A stretch of DNA of 64,000 nt from an uncultured Aquimarina sp. Its GTDB lineage: Bacteria > Bacteroidota > Bacteroidia > Flavobacteriales > Flavobacteriaceae. A program made the position numbers and the translations under genes. Of this stretch, positions 8,444 to 17,361 are shown piece by piece (position 1 is the stretch's first letter; each line of letters opens with the position of its first letter). The stretch spans positions 1 through 64,000 of the forward strand of contig CANMWA010000006.1 in NCBI GenBank assembly GCA_947501475.1, written 5' to 3'. The notes under the pieces were generated by a model. The model did no database searches and was not told where the DNA came from. It was given only the letters and a program-made list of their open reading frames with translations.

Positions 8444-9424
8444 ATGGATGTAGAAACCGTAGTATTAGTAATTGGAGCAAATGGGCAGTTGGGATCAGTT
8501 TTAACAACAACGCTGAAAGAAAAATTTGGAAACGATAATGTCATTGCTTCAGATCTTAGGAAATCAAAAGGTTTTAAAGGAATCTTTGAAGTCATTGATG
8601 CAACCGATATCAATAGGATAGAAGAAGTAGTTTTGCAGTATAAAGTGACACAAATCTATCATCTTGCAGCTATTCTTTCTGCAAAAGGAGAAGAAAACCC
8701 AATACAAACCTGGGATATTAATATGAAAACATTGTTTAATGTTTTAGAGGTTTCTAGATTAAACAACATAGATAAAGTGTTTTTCCCAAGTTCAATAGCA
8801 GTGTTTGGCGAAGGCGCTCCTTTAGATGATACTCCAAACAATGCGTATTTAGATCCAGCCACAGTATACGGTATTAGTAAAGCTGCTGGAGAGAATTGGG
8901 CACAATATTATTTTCTTAGATACGGCCTAGATGTACGTTCGATACGTTATCCAGGTGTTATAGGATATCAATCTTTACCAGGTGGAGGAACCACGGATTA
9001 TGCGGTAGATGTTTACCATAAAGCAGTACTTAAAAAAGAGTTTTCTTGTTTTCTTAAAGAAGATACAACATTACCAATGATTTTTATGGATGACGTGATA
9101 CGTGCCACTCTCGAGTTGATGGAGGCACCCAAAGAGCAGATAAAAATCAGAACTTCATACAATATAGCAGGAATTAGCTTTTCTCCTGCCGAAGTCGTTG
9201 CCGAAATTCGTAAATTATATCCGGATTTTGAAATAAAATATAATCCAGATTTTAGACAAGAAATCGCATCAAGATGGCCTAAGTCTATTGATGATTCTGC
9301 TGCAACTAATCATTGGGGGTGGAAACCAGAATTTGATCTTGAAGCAATTACAATCAAGATGATTGAAAAGTTAGAAGAGAAATATAAAACAGGGTCAACA
9401 AACAAAGAAGTATTACTTTTTTAA
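8444..9424 (+). CDS. L-threonine 3-dehydrogenase, SDR (epimerase-like) type
   Basis: The 326-residue NAD-dependent short-chain dehydrogenase has Rossmann motif VIGANGQLGS (about residues 9-18) and catalytic YGISK (Tyr-x3-Lys, about residue 146). It oxidises threonine to 2-amino-3-oxobutyrate. On sequence alone it is an extended SDR resembling UDP-glucose epimerases. The assignment rests on its similarity to the known flavobacterial SDR-type threonine dehydrogenases and on the adjacent kbl, which uses its product. It is unrelated to the zinc-dependent Tdh of enterobacteria. The pair is probably transcribed from the promoter just upstream. Confidence 0.9.
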   Translation: MDVETVVLVIGANGQLGSVLTTTLKEKFGNDNVIASDLRKSKGFKGIFEVIDATDINRIEEVVLQYKVTQIYHLAAILSAKGEENPIQTWDINMKTLFNVLEVSRLNNIDKVFFPSSIAVFGEGAPLDDTPNNAYLDPATVYGISKAAGENWAQYYFLRYGLDVRSIRYPGVIGYQSLPGGGTTDYAVDVYHKAVLKKEFSCFLKEDTTLPMIFMDDVIRATLELMEAPKEQIKIRTSYNIAGISFSPAEVVAEIRKLYPDFEIKYNPDFRQEIASRWPKSIDDSAATNHWGWKPEFDLEAITIKMIEKLEEKYKTGSTNKEVLLF

Positions 9425-9478
9425 TGTTGAGCCTTTTGCAAACAAATTATAACATTTAAGAATAGAAATTAGCAGGAT

Positions 9479-10666
9479 ATGTTTTCAAATATAAAAGATA
9501 ACTTACAACAAGAGCTAGATGAAATTAAAGAGGCAGGTCTTTATAAATCTGAGCGTATTATAACTACACCACAAGGGGCAGAAATAGATACAACAAAAAC
9601 CACTAATGTATTAAATTTTTGTGCTAATAATTACTTAGGACTCTCTTCTCACCCTGAAGTGATTAAAGCAGGTAAAGCAGCAATAGATTCACATGGTTAT
9701 GGATTGTCATCGGTTCGATTTATTTGTGGTACCCAGGATATTCATAAAGAATTAGAGAGAAAAACTGCAGAGTTTCTTGGGATGGAAGACTGTATTTTGT
9801 ATGCTGCAGCCTTTGATGCCAACGGAGGTATTTTTGAACCTATTCTTGGTCCTGAAGATGCTATTATTTCTGATGCATTAAACCATGCATCTATCATTGA
9901 TGGAGTTCGTTTGTGTAAGGCAAAACGCTTTAGATACGAACATAACAATATGGTTGACCTCGAAAAACAACTAAAAGCAGCAGAAGGCTCAAGGAGAAAG
10001 TTAATAGTAACAGACGGATCTTTTTCTATGGATGGAACCATAGCACAATTAGATAAAATTTGTGACTTAGCAGATCAATACGAAGCTATGGTAATGATAG
10101 ATGAATGCCATTCTACAGGGTTTTTAGGTAAAACAGGACGAGGAACACATGAATATTGTGATGTAATGGGGCGCGTTGATATTATAACAGGTACTTATGG
10201 TAAAGCACTTGGGGGGGCATCAGGAGGATTTACAGCTGCAAGAAAAGAAATTGTAGATATGTTAAGACAACGATCAAGACCTTACCTGTTCTCTAATACA
10301 GTAGCACCATCAATCGTTGGGGCTTCAATCAGAGTGTTAGATTTGTTGAGTTCATCAACAGAGTTACGTGATAAACTAGAGGAAAACACAAAATTTTTCA
10401 GATCAGAGATGACCAAAGCAGGGTTTGATATCATAGCTGGTGATCACCCTATTGTTCCTGTTATGTTATATGAAGCAAAACTTGCGCAAGAGTTTGCAGC
10501 CAAATTATTAGACGAAGGGATTTATGTAATTGGGTTCTTTTATCCGGTAGTGCCCAAAGGAAAAGCTAGGATTAGAGTTCAATTATCAGCAGGTCATGAT
10601 CGTCACCACCTCGAAAAAGCTATTAAAGCCTTTACTAAAGTTGGTAAAGAATTGGAAGTGATTTAA
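9479..10666 (+). CDS. kbl: Glycine C-acetyltransferase (2-amino-3-ketobutyrate CoA ligase)
   Basis: The 395-residue PLP enzyme of the alpha-oxoamine synthase family cleaves 2-amino-3-oxobutyrate with CoA to glycine and acetyl-CoA. Visible motifs are NFCANNYLG near the N-terminus, [10 protein letters not shown], and the PLP lysine in [10 protein letters not shown]. Length is standard. It lies 54 bp after the SDR-type threonine dehydrogenase and completes the two-step threonine degradation pathway. A 344-bp gap with an attenuator follows before pheA, so kbl probably ends the operon, although I saw no strong terminator immediately after its stop. Confidence 0.95.
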   Translation: MFSNIKDNLQQELDEIKEAGLYKSERIITTPQGAEIDTTKTTNVLNFCANNYLGLSSHPEVIKAGKAAIDSHGYGLSSVRFICGTQDIHKELERKTAEFLGMEDCILYAAAFDANGGIFEPILGPEDAIISDALNHASIIDGVRLCKAKRFRYEHNNMVDLEKQLKAAEGSRRKLIVTDGSFSMDGTIAQLDKICDLADQYEAMVMIDECHSTGFLGKTGRGTHEYCDVMGRVDIITGTYGKALGGASGGFTAARKEIVDMLRQRSRPYLFSNTVAPSIVGASIRVLDLLSSSTELRDKLEENTKFFRSEMTKAGFDIIAGDHPIVPVMLYEAKLAQEFAAKLLDEGIYVIGFFYPVVPKGKARIRVQLSAGHDRHHLEKAIKAFTKVGKELEVI

Positions 10667-10807
10667 TTACGAACGTTTGTTAGTGTTTCAGATTATAGAA
10701 GATTAATAGTATTCCTTATGTTTTATTTAAAATCTTTCATAGAAGTACAGTTAAATTTCAAAATTTGATGATAATGGCTTTGTGTGGGTGAAAAATATGA
10801 AAAAAGA

Positions 10808-10838
10808 TTTTGAATAGTAATTGTTTTACCTACTTTAG
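10808..10838 (+). promoter_or_regulatory. Possible promoter of the aromatic operon leader
   Basis: TTTTG at 10808-10812 and TACTTTAG at 10831-10838 resemble the -33 and -7 elements, with one mismatch in TAnnTTTG and an 18-bp spacer. The predicted start near 10844 would place the leader peptide ATG (10859) about 15 bases into the transcript. The match is weak. The rest of 10667-10807 is AT-rich with nothing else recognised. Confidence 0.35.
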
Positions 10839-10858
10839 CAGTATAATTTAGTACAATA

Positions 10859-10936
10859 ATGAACAACGTATTTACTTGGAACCGATTTTATTTTTTCTTC
10901 TTTTATTTTAAAAGTAAGACCGGGATCGCTATGTAA
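10859..10936 (+). CDS. Phe/Tyr-rich leader peptide of the aromatic amino acid operon
   Basis: This is a 25-codon reading frame, ATG at 10859 to TAA at 10934-10936. Ten residues are aromatic: seven Phe, two Tyr and one Trp. They include the run FYFFFFYF at residues 10-17 (codons 10886-10909). It sits directly upstream of pheA and is followed by an intrinsic terminator. This is the layout of ribosome-dependent attenuation leaders such as pheL of enterobacteria. Stalling at Phe or Tyr codons when charged tRNA is scarce would favour the antiterminator. A run of eight Phe/Tyr codons is unlikely by chance even in T-rich DNA, but expression has not been shown. Confidence 0.8.
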   Translation: MNNVFTWNRFYFFFFYFKSKTGIAM

Positions 10937-10990
10937 ATAATAGTTTAAAAATATAGTTAAAATCCCGCTGAAAAGTCGGGATTTTTTTTT
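10919..10990 (+). promoter_or_regulatory. Transcription attenuator (antiterminator and terminator) upstream of pheA
   Basis: The terminator has stem aatcccg (10961-10967) pairing with cgggatt (10977-10983), a nine-base loop and nine T (10982-10990). A competing copy of the 3' arm, cgggat at 10921-10926, lies inside the last codons of the leader peptide and can pair with atcccg at 10962-10967, destroying the terminator. A ribosome stalled in the Phe/Tyr run (ending 10909) would leave 10921-10926 free, giving read-through. A ribosome reaching the stop at 10934 would cover it, giving termination. The geometry is seen directly; the mechanism is inferred. Confidence 0.78.
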
Positions 10991-11010
10991 GATAAAAAAA
11001 TTTCAAACAT

Positions 11011-11841
11011 TTGAATAAAAAAGTTGCTATACAAGGAATAAAAGGATCGTATCACCATGGGGTAGCACAAGCCTATTTTGGTAACGATATAGAGGTAGAT
11101 GAATGTATGTCATTTCAGGAACTGATTAATAGCCTAGAGGATAATAAAAGTACCGATGCGGTAATGGCTATCGAAAACTCTATAGCAGGATCTATTATTC
11201 CTAATTATGCATATATCGATGAGCATAATATTACGATAAGCGGAGAGTATTTCATGCCTATACATCATTGTTTAATGGCTTTAGAAGGTCAAGAAATTTC
11301 TGATATCAAAGAGGTGTATTCTCACCCAATGGCACTACTGCAGTGTAAAGAGTTTTTTAGAGAACATCCACATATTAAGTTAGTTGAAGATGCAGATACA
11401 GCAGATGTGGCCAAGAGGATTAATGAGCAGCAATTAATAGGTGTTGCAGCTGTTGCGGGGGAGACTGCAGCCAATATTTATGGGTTGCATATTTTGGCCA
11501 AAGAAATTCAGACTATAAAATCTAATAGTACGAGGTTTTTTATCTTAAATACAAGAGAAAGTTCTGAAGTAGCACAAGACGAAATAAATAAAGCATCTTT
11601 AAAGTTTCTTTCTGATCACAAAAGAGGTAGTCTAGCAACGGTACTTAATGTGATGAGCGATTGTAATTTGAATCTAACCAAAATACAGTCTTTACCCATC
11701 ATTGATATGCCATGGAAATATTCATTTTTTGTAGATGTTACTTTTAATGACTATAAAAATTACCAAAAGGCAATGTCTATTTTAAAAATTATGGCATTAG
11801 AATTAAAAGTATTAGGAGAATATAAAAATCAAAACGGATGA
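11011..11841 (+). CDS. pheA: Prephenate dehydratase
   Basis: The enzyme converts prephenate to phenylpyruvate in phenylalanine synthesis. The 276-residue protein has the catalytic PDT lobes (about residues 1-185; AIENSIAGSI near 50, SNSTRFFIL near 175) and a C-terminal ACT domain (about 195-272). In place of the usual ESRP effector motif of the ACT domain I read IQSLP, so Phe feedback may differ. The start is TTG at 11011; there is no in-frame ATG near it. The gene is first in an operon whose next two genes overlap by 4 bp each, and it lies 20 bp after the T-tract of the attenuator, which should control it. Confidence 0.93.
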   Translation: MNKKVAIQGIKGSYHHGVAQAYFGNDIEVDECMSFQELINSLEDNKSTDAVMAIENSIAGSIIPNYAYIDEHNITISGEYFMPIHHCLMALEGQEISDIKEVYSHPMALLQCKEFFREHPHIKLVEDADTADVAKRINEQQLIGVAAVAGETAANIYGLHILAKEIQTIKSNSTRFFILNTRESSEVAQDEINKASLKFLSDHKRGSLATVLNVMSDCNLNLTKIQSLPIIDMPWKYSFFVDVTFNDYKNYQKAMSILKIMALELKVLGEYKNQNG

Positions 11842-12995
11842 GTATTCAAACCGCAAAAAGATTAGAAACAGTTGAAGAGTACTATTTCTCAAAAAAATTA
11901 AGAGAAGTAAGAGGTTTGGTAGCTTCAGGAAAACCAGTCTTAAATATGGCAATTGGTAGTCCCGATTTAGATCCGCCAGCAGAAGTGATAAAGGCAATCC
12001 AAGAAGCAGTAATTGTAGATGGGGCGCATAAATACCAAAGCTATCAAGGTATACCCGAACTACGCCAGGCAATTGCTGATTTTTATGAAGATAAATACAA
12101 AGTCGTATTAAATCCTGATAATGAGATTTTACCATTAATGGGATCCAAAGAAGGGATTATGCATATTTCATTAGCATATCTTAACGAAGGTGATGAGGTA
12201 TTGGTACCTAACCCTGGGTACCCAACGTATACCTCGGTAACTAATTTGGTAGGAGCTACCCCAATTTTTTATGATTTGGTTGAAGAAAACGGATGGGAGC
12301 CTGATTTTCATAGCCTTTCAAAAATGGATCTAAGTAAAGTAAAGATTATGTGGATCAATTACCCTAATATGCCTACAGGAGCTTCAGGTAATATTGATAT
12401 GTTTAAGAAAACAATTGAATTTGCTAAAAAACATAGTATTCTATTGGTAAAAGATAACCCTTATAGCTTTATTCTTAATGATAATCCTATAAGTATTTTA
12501 TCTATTGAAGGAGCAAAAGAAGTAGCATTAGAGTTAAACTCATTAAGCAAAACATTTAATATGGCTGGATGGCGAGTAGGTATGGTTAGTGGTAGTGTAG
12601 ATAAGATAGATGCCATCCTGAAAGTGAAAAGCAATATGGATAGCGGAATGTTTCAAGGGATTCAAAAAGGTGCTATAGCAGCCTTAAAAATATCCAATAG
12701 TTGGTATGATAAAATGAATACCATTTATAAAGAAAGGAGAGTGTTAATATGGGAGTTAGCTACTCTTTTAGGGTGTACTTATGATAAAAATGCAAAAGGA
12801 ATGTTTGTTTGGGCAAAATTACCTAAAGGTATAGATGGAATGGCTTTTATAGATAATATCTTATATAAAAATGATGTGTTTATTGCTCCTGGAGATATTT
12901 TTGGTAGTAATGGAAAAGGATATATACGATTTTCACTTTGTGTAACAAAAGAAAACATCCAAGAAGCTATAAAAAGATTACAAGTAACGGTATGA
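11838..12995 (+). CDS. Class I/II PLP aminotransferase, probably aromatic amino acid transaminase
   Basis: The 385-residue fold-type I aminotransferase has the PLP lysine in SLSKTFNMAGWRVG (about residue 236). NYPNMPTGA (about 175) and the C-terminal IRFSLC arginine region are standard. It resembles LL-diaminopimelate and alanine/aspartate aminotransferases in overall sequence. Its placement between pheA and tyrA, with 4-bp overlaps (ATGA) on both sides, argues that it transaminates phenylpyruvate, 4-hydroxyphenylpyruvate or prephenate. The exact substrate cannot be read from sequence. Confidence 0.85.
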   Translation: MSIQTAKRLETVEEYYFSKKLREVRGLVASGKPVLNMAIGSPDLDPPAEVIKAIQEAVIVDGAHKYQSYQGIPELRQAIADFYEDKYKVVLNPDNEILPLMGSKEGIMHISLAYLNEGDEVLVPNPGYPTYTSVTNLVGATPIFYDLVEENGWEPDFHSLSKMDLSKVKIMWINYPNMPTGASGNIDMFKKTIEFAKKHSILLVKDNPYSFILNDNPISILSIEGAKEVALELNSLSKTFNMAGWRVGMVSGSVDKIDAILKVKSNMDSGMFQGIQKGAIAALKISNSWYDKMNTIYKERRVLIWELATLLGCTYDKNAKGMFVWAKLPKGIDGMAFIDNILYKNDVFIAPGDIFGSNGKGYIRFSLCVTKENIQEAIKRLQVTV

Positions 12996-13840
12996 ATGTA
13001 TTCGTAATAGGAATAGGATTAATAGGAGGATCATTTGCCATAGATATCAAGGCGGCTTTTGATGATGCAAAGATATATGGTATTGATCATAACAAAGAAA
13101 ATCTAAATGAAGCCTTATCATTAGGCCTCATTGATCATAAATCGAACTTAGAAGCTTTAGATCAAGCAGATGTTGTAATCATAGCAATCCCTGTAGATAC
13201 AACTGTAGAAATATTACCAGTTGTTTTAGATAAAATCAACGATGATTGCCTTGTTTTTGATGTGGGTTCTACTAAAGAAAAATTATGTGCTACCGTCTCA
13301 AATCACATAAGACGAAGAAATTATTTGGCAGTACACCCAATTGCTGGTACAGAGTTTTCTGGACCTCAAGCTGCTATTGCAAATTTATATAGAGGAAAAA
13401 CAAATATAGTTTGTGAAGTAGAAAAAACAGCTTTTAAATTACAAGAGAAAGGAATGGAAATTTTTTCAAGATTAGGAATGCGTATCAGATACATGGATTC
13501 GGCATCTCATGATAAACACATCGCCTATGTTTCTCACTTGTCACACATTAGTTCTTTTATGTTAGGAAAAACAGTGATCGAAAAAGAAAAAAATGAAAGA
13601 GATATTTTTGATATGGCGGGTAGTGGATTTGCCTCTACGGTTCGTTTAGCAAAGAGTTCGCCAGCGATGTGGGCACCTATTTTTAAACATAATAAAGAAA
13701 ACGTGATAGAAACGTTAGAAGAATACATCACTAATCTTACCCAATTTAAAGAGTTGATAGAAAATGATGATTTTACAGCAATATATAAAGAGATGGAAGA
13801 TACAAATCATATAAAAACAATATTAAAAGGAATCTCGTAG
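12992..13840 (+). CDS. tyrA: Prephenate dehydrogenase
   Basis: The 282-residue NAD(P)-dependent enzyme makes 4-hydroxyphenylpyruvate for tyrosine synthesis. The Rossmann motif is GIGLIGGS at residues 7-14. HPIAGTEFSG (about 115) and SHLSHISSF (about 183) are the conserved substrate-binding and catalytic segments. A longer in-frame reading begins upstream at 12938, but the ATG at 12992 overlaps the aminotransferase stop by 4 bp and immediately precedes the dinucleotide-binding motif, so it is the right start. No ACT or chorismate mutase domain is fused; the mutase is in the next gene. Confidence 0.93.
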   Translation: MNVFVIGIGLIGGSFAIDIKAAFDDAKIYGIDHNKENLNEALSLGLIDHKSNLEALDQADVVIIAIPVDTTVEILPVVLDKINDDCLVFDVGSTKEKLCATVSNHIRRRNYLAVHPIAGTEFSGPQAAIANLYRGKTNIVCEVEKTAFKLQEKGMEIFSRLGMRIRYMDSASHDKHIAYVSHLSHISSFMLGKTVIEKEKNERDIFDMAGSGFASTVRLAKSSPAMWAPIFKHNKENVIETLEEYITNLTQFKELIENDDFTAIYKEMEDTNHIKTILKGIS

Positions 13841-13887
13841 TGAGGAACAATAAAAAAACAGACAATAATATATAGAATAAAATTGAT

Positions 13888-14970
13888 ATGGAAAATAAGA
13901 AAGAACTTAGAAACTGGTTAGATGCATATAACTTAGATCATCCGTTAGTGATAGGAGGACCTTGTAGTGCAGAGACCGAAGATCAGGTATTAAAAATAGC
14001 ACATCAACTTAAGGATTCTGATGCTACAGTATTAAGAGCTGGTATCTGGAAACCAAGAACGAGACCTGGTAATTTTGAAGGAGTAGGAGCTTTAGGCTTA
14101 AAATGGCTTCAGAGAGCAAAAGAAGAAACAGGATTAAAAATTGCTACAGAAGTGGCAAATCCACACCATGTAGAGCTGGCATTAGAACACGGGGTTGATG
14201 TATTATGGATTGGAGCCAGAAGTACGGTGTCGCCATTTATTGTTCAAGACATTGCAGAAGCTTGTAAAGGAATTGATAATCCAGTATTGATAAAAAATCC
14301 AATAAACCCAGATCTATCTTTATGGTTAGGGGCAGTAGAGCGTTTTTATACCTGTGATGTAAAAAACCTGGGAGTAATCCACAGAGGTTTTTCAACATAC
14401 GAAAAAACAAAATATCGTAATATTCCAGAATGGCAAATCCCGATTGATTTACAAAACCGTTTTCCAGATCTGCCATTAATATTAGACCCGTCACATATTG
14501 CCGGAAATAGAGAGTTGATTTTTGACCTTTCGCAAACAGCATTAGATCTTAATTTTGATGGATTAATAGTAGAAACGCACTATGATCCTGATAATGCTTG
14601 GAGTGATGCAAAGCAGCAAATTACACCCGAAACATTAATTCAGCATATGAAAGATTTAAGAATCCGTAAAGAAATTGGTGTTGATGAAGCATATCAAAAA
14701 GCATTGGGAGAGCTTCGTGCAAAAATTGATATAGCAGATAATCAATTACTTGAAGTGTTGTCTAAGAGAATGAAAATTTCTGACGAAATAGGTGAAGTGA
14801 AAGCTAAACAAAATGTTGCTATTCTTCAATCTAAAAGATGGAATGAGATATTAGGAAAAATGATTTTAGAAGGAGAAGAGAAAGGACTAAGTGAAGAGTT
14901 TATGCTTAGAATTTATAAAGCAATTCATCAGGAATCTATTAATCATCAAAAGAAAGTAGCAAGAGGATAA
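13888..14970 (+). CDS. Bifunctional DAHP synthase / chorismate mutase (type II)
   Basis: The 360-residue fusion has an N-terminal 3-deoxy-7-phosphoheptulonate synthase (about residues 15-255; GGPCSAET, GIWKPRTRP, DPSHIAGNR) and a C-terminal AroQ-type chorismate mutase (about 268-355; LRAKIDIADNQLLEVLSKRM). It thus provides the first shikimate step and the branch-point mutase that feeds pheA and tyrA. This domain order is known in Bacteroidota. It lies 47 bp after tyrA, ends the operon and is followed by a strong bidirectional terminator. The mutase domain may also mediate allosteric control of the synthase. Confidence 0.93.
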   Translation: MENKKELRNWLDAYNLDHPLVIGGPCSAETEDQVLKIAHQLKDSDATVLRAGIWKPRTRPGNFEGVGALGLKWLQRAKEETGLKIATEVANPHHVELALEHGVDVLWIGARSTVSPFIVQDIAEACKGIDNPVLIKNPINPDLSLWLGAVERFYTCDVKNLGVIHRGFSTYEKTKYRNIPEWQIPIDLQNRFPDLPLILDPSHIAGNRELIFDLSQTALDLNFDGLIVETHYDPDNAWSDAKQQITPETLIQHMKDLRIRKEIGVDEAYQKALGELRAKIDIADNQLLEVLSKRMKISDEIGEVKAKQNVAILQSKRWNEILGKMILEGEEKGLSEEFMLRIYKAIHQESINHQKKVARG

Positions 14971-14974
14971 AAAT

Positions 14975-15012
14975 AAGCCGCCTTTTAACTGTAATTAAAA
15001 GGCGGCTTTTGA
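14975..15012. terminator. Bidirectional terminator between the aromatic operon and a convergent gene
   Basis: A 14-bp perfect stem (14975-14988 with 14995-15008) is GC-rich at its base (gccgcc/ggcggc) and has a six-base loop. T runs lie on both strands. It can serve the aromatic operon and the convergent secreted-protein gene. Confidence 0.9.
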
Positions 15013-15024
15013 AAAAAAATAGTT

Positions 15025-15480
15025 TTATTTTTTCTTTTTGAAGGTATATCTAGTCACGTATATTCCGTTGTTGTCACCTTTACCACCAACGCTTTCTACA
15101 CCACTAGTTACAAAAGCAAGTTCCCAACCTTCAGAAGCCATAGTGTTGATTTTTGAGGTTACTATAGCGTCATTTGCTGCAATGTTTTGAAAACGAATTC
15201 CTGCAATATTAAAGAAGTTTAAAAGTTTTGTTTCATCAAAACCCTTAACACGAATATCACCACGGTCAGATTTGTTCCTCTTGTCTTTCTCACCCGTACG
15301 AGTAGAGGTAAATTCTTTATAATCTCTTACGTCATTGGTGGTAATCATTCTTGATCTTCCTAAACCACTAGGAACAATGGATTCAACAACCGTTACAATT
15401 TGATATTCATACACATCTTGAGCATATGAGGATTGAAAACCAATAAAAATAAGTGCTAGTACTAATAAAAATTTTTTCAT
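15025..15480 (-). CDS. Secreted protein with a DUF4177-like C-terminus
   Basis: The 151-residue protein has a clear signal peptide (residues 1-20, ending SSYAQ). I do not recognise a function. The last 50 residues (INTMASEGWELAFVTSGV... YVTRYTFKKK) resemble the DUF4177 pattern, in which a conserved Gly-Trp-Glu-Leu follows a helix. The middle is rich in charged residues and there is no cysteine pair. It stands alone on the minus strand between the aromatic operon and rsgA, sharing the terminator at 14975-15012. It is probably periplasmic. Confidence 0.7.
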   Translation of the reverse strand: MKKFLLVLALIFIGFQSSYAQDVYEYQIVTVVESIVPSGLGRSRMITTNDVRDYKEFTSTRTGEKDKRNKSDRGDIRVKGFDETKLLNFFNIAGIRFQNIAANDAIVTSKINTMASEGWELAFVTSGVESVGGKGDNNGIYVTRYTFKKKK

Positions 15481-15608
15481 AAATAATTGAATTTATATGA
15501 TTAATATGAGGCATCAAAACAAAGGTCGTGCCATCTTGTAAAGATCTAATTATTTTTTAATTATAAAAAAAAGTCCTCAAAAATATTAATATTCGCATCT
15601 TTGTGCTT

Positions 15609-16559
15609 ATGACAGGTATCGTTTATAAATCTACAGGTAGTTGGTACACCGTTAAAGCTGATAACGGAAAGATATACGAGTGTCGCATAAAAGGTAAATT
15701 TAGAATACAAGGGATTAAAAGTACAAATCCCGTTGCTGTTGGTGATCAAGTGAGATTTAAATTAGAAGCCAAAAATGATCAGGAAACAGGAGTTATAGAA
15801 CATATAGAAGAGCGGCAGAATTATATTATAAGAAAATCTGTGAATTTATCAAAACAGACCCATATTATAGCTTCAAATATTGATATCGTTTTTTTATTAG
15901 TTACACTAAATAACCCTACAACATTTACAACATTTATTGATCGATTCTTGGTTACAGCAGAAGCCTATGGCATAAAAGCTGTTTTACTTTTTAATAAGAT
16001 AGATACATATAATGAAGATGAGCTTTTAGAGATCAAATATCTCGCAGCGTTATATAGAAAAATTGGATATGAATGTATAGGTATTTCTGCCAAAACCGGT
16101 AAAAATGTAGATAAGGTAAAAGCGATTATGGAAGGAAAAGTGAGTATGTTTTCTGGACATAGCGGAGTAGGAAAATCAACCTTAATCAATACAATAGAAC
16201 CTGGATTGTCATTACGAACAGCAGAAATAAGCGGGCAACATCAACAGGGACAACATACTACCACTTTTGCCGAAATGTTTGATCTTAGTTTTGATGCAAA
16301 AATTATAGATACCCCTGGAATAAAAGGTTTTGGTGTCGTGGATATGGATAAGGAAGAACTGGGGGATTATTTCCCTGAGTTTTTTGAACAGAAATCTCTA
16401 TGTAAATTCAATAACTGTATGCATATTAACGAACCTAAATGTGCAGTAAAAGAAGCATTGGATAACGAAGAAATAGCTTGGACCAGGTATAAAAGTTATT
16501 TGCAGATACTAGAAGGGGAAGAAGAACATTATCGAAAAAATAATTATGATGAAGATTAA
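15609..16559 (+). CDS. rsgA: Ribosome small-subunit-dependent GTPase A
   Basis: The 316-residue circularly permuted GTPase assists late maturation of the 30S subunit. An N-terminal OB fold (about 1-75) is followed by the permuted G domain: NKID (G4, about 121), SAKTG (G5), SGHSGVGKST (G1, about 180) and DTPG (G3). A C-terminal zinc site has Cys and His in CKFNNCMHINEPKC. An in-frame GTG at 15603 exists, but ATG at 15609 fits homologues better. A near-consensus -7 element (CATCTTTG, 15596-15603) lies immediately upstream, implying a very short leader. It starts an operon with dtd, the MazG-like gene and others. Confidence 0.95.
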   Translation: MTGIVYKSTGSWYTVKADNGKIYECRIKGKFRIQGIKSTNPVAVGDQVRFKLEAKNDQETGVIEHIEERQNYIIRKSVNLSKQTHIIASNIDIVFLLVTLNNPTTFTTFIDRFLVTAEAYGIKAVLLFNKIDTYNEDELLEIKYLAALYRKIGYECIGISAKTGKNVDKVKAIMEGKVSMFSGHSGVGKSTLINTIEPGLSLRTAEISGQHQQGQHTTTFAEMFDLSFDAKIIDTPGIKGFGVVDMDKEELGDYFPEFFEQKSLCKFNNCMHINEPKCAVKEALDNEEIAWTRYKSYLQILEGEEEHYRKNNYDED

Positions 16560-16580
16560 TCCTATTGCTAAATAAGTTAT

Positions 16581-17033
16581 ATGAAAGCACTAATTCAAAG
16601 GGTTTCTGAAGCATCAGTAAAGGTCGAGAATAAAACTATTTCTTCTATTGGTCAAGGATTACTCATTCTATTAGGAATTCAAAATGACGATAATGAAGAT
16701 GATATACTGTGGTTATCTGGTAAAATAGCTCGCCTTAGAATATTTGGCGATGAAAATGGTATTATGAATAAAAGTTTGCAGGAGATAAAAGGAGAGGCTA
16801 TTGTAGTAAGCCAGTTTACGCTTCATGCAAGTACCCAAAAAGGAAATCGGCCAAGTTATAGTAAAGCTGCAAAACCAGAAATTGCAATACCACTATATGA
16901 AGGTTTTGTAAAACAATTAGAATTAGATTTGCAAAAAAAAGTGGGGACTGGAGTTTTTGGAGCAGATATGAAAGTATCATTGATAAATGATGGACCAGTT
17001 ACAATTAGTATTGATACAAAAAATAAAGAGTAA
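16581..17033 (+). CDS. dtd: D-aminoacyl-tRNA deacylase
   Basis: The 150-residue protein removes D-amino acids (and glycine from mischarged tRNA-Ala) from tRNA, acting in the cytoplasm. The two conserved family motifs are present: SQFTLHA (about residues 78-84) and the Gly-Pro motif in NDGPVTISID near the C-terminus. Length is standard. It lies 21 bp after rsgA and 1 bp before the MazG-like gene, so it is part of the same operon. Confidence 0.95.
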   Translation: MKALIQRVSEASVKVENKTISSIGQGLLILLGIQNDDNEDDILWLSGKIARLRIFGDENGIMNKSLQEIKGEAIVVSQFTLHASTQKGNRPSYSKAAKPEIAIPLYEGFVKQLELDLQKKVGTGVFGADMKVSLINDGPVTISIDTKNKE

Positions 17034-17034
17034 T

Positions 17035-17361
17035 ATGAATATCCAAAATGCACAACAAGCCGTTGATGATTGGATCAAAAATCACGGAGTACGGTATTTT
17101 AATGAGTTGACCAATATGGCACAGCTAACCGAAGAGGTAGGAGAGGTCGCTAGAATTATAGCTAGACGCTATGGTGAGCAAAGCGAAAAAGAAAGCGATA
17201 AAAACAAAGATCTTGGCGAAGAACTGGCAGATGTATTATTTGTAGTGTTGTGTTTAGCTAATCAAACTGGTGTAGATCTGCAAGATGCTTTTGATAAAAA
17301 ATTAGATATTAAAACAAAGAGAGATCATGATCGTCATCATAATAATGAAAAACTAAAATAA
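17035..17361 (+). CDS. MazG-like nucleotide pyrophosphohydrolase
   Basis: The 108-residue all-alpha NTP pyrophosphohydrolase has the metal-binding EExxE helix LTEEVGEVARII (about residues 23-34) and the second acidic helix DLGEELADVLFVVL (about 58-71). It probably hydrolyses non-canonical or excess NTPs. It is a single-domain short form. The ATG at 17035 follows the dtd stop directly; a longer frame from 16987 overlaps dtd and is unlikely. It overlaps the next gene by 1 bp. Confidence 0.85.
   Translation: MNIQNAQQAVDDWIKNHGVRYFNELTNMAQLTEEVGEVARIIARRYGEQSEKESDKNKDLGEELADVLFVVLCLANQTGVDLQDAFDKKLDIKTKRDHDRHHNNEKLK

Noticed and set aside
10667..11010. T-box or amino acid riboswitch before pheA
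   Set aside because: No T-box consensus or specifier-loop layout was seen; the Phe/Tyr-rich reading frame with competing hairpins explains the region more simply.
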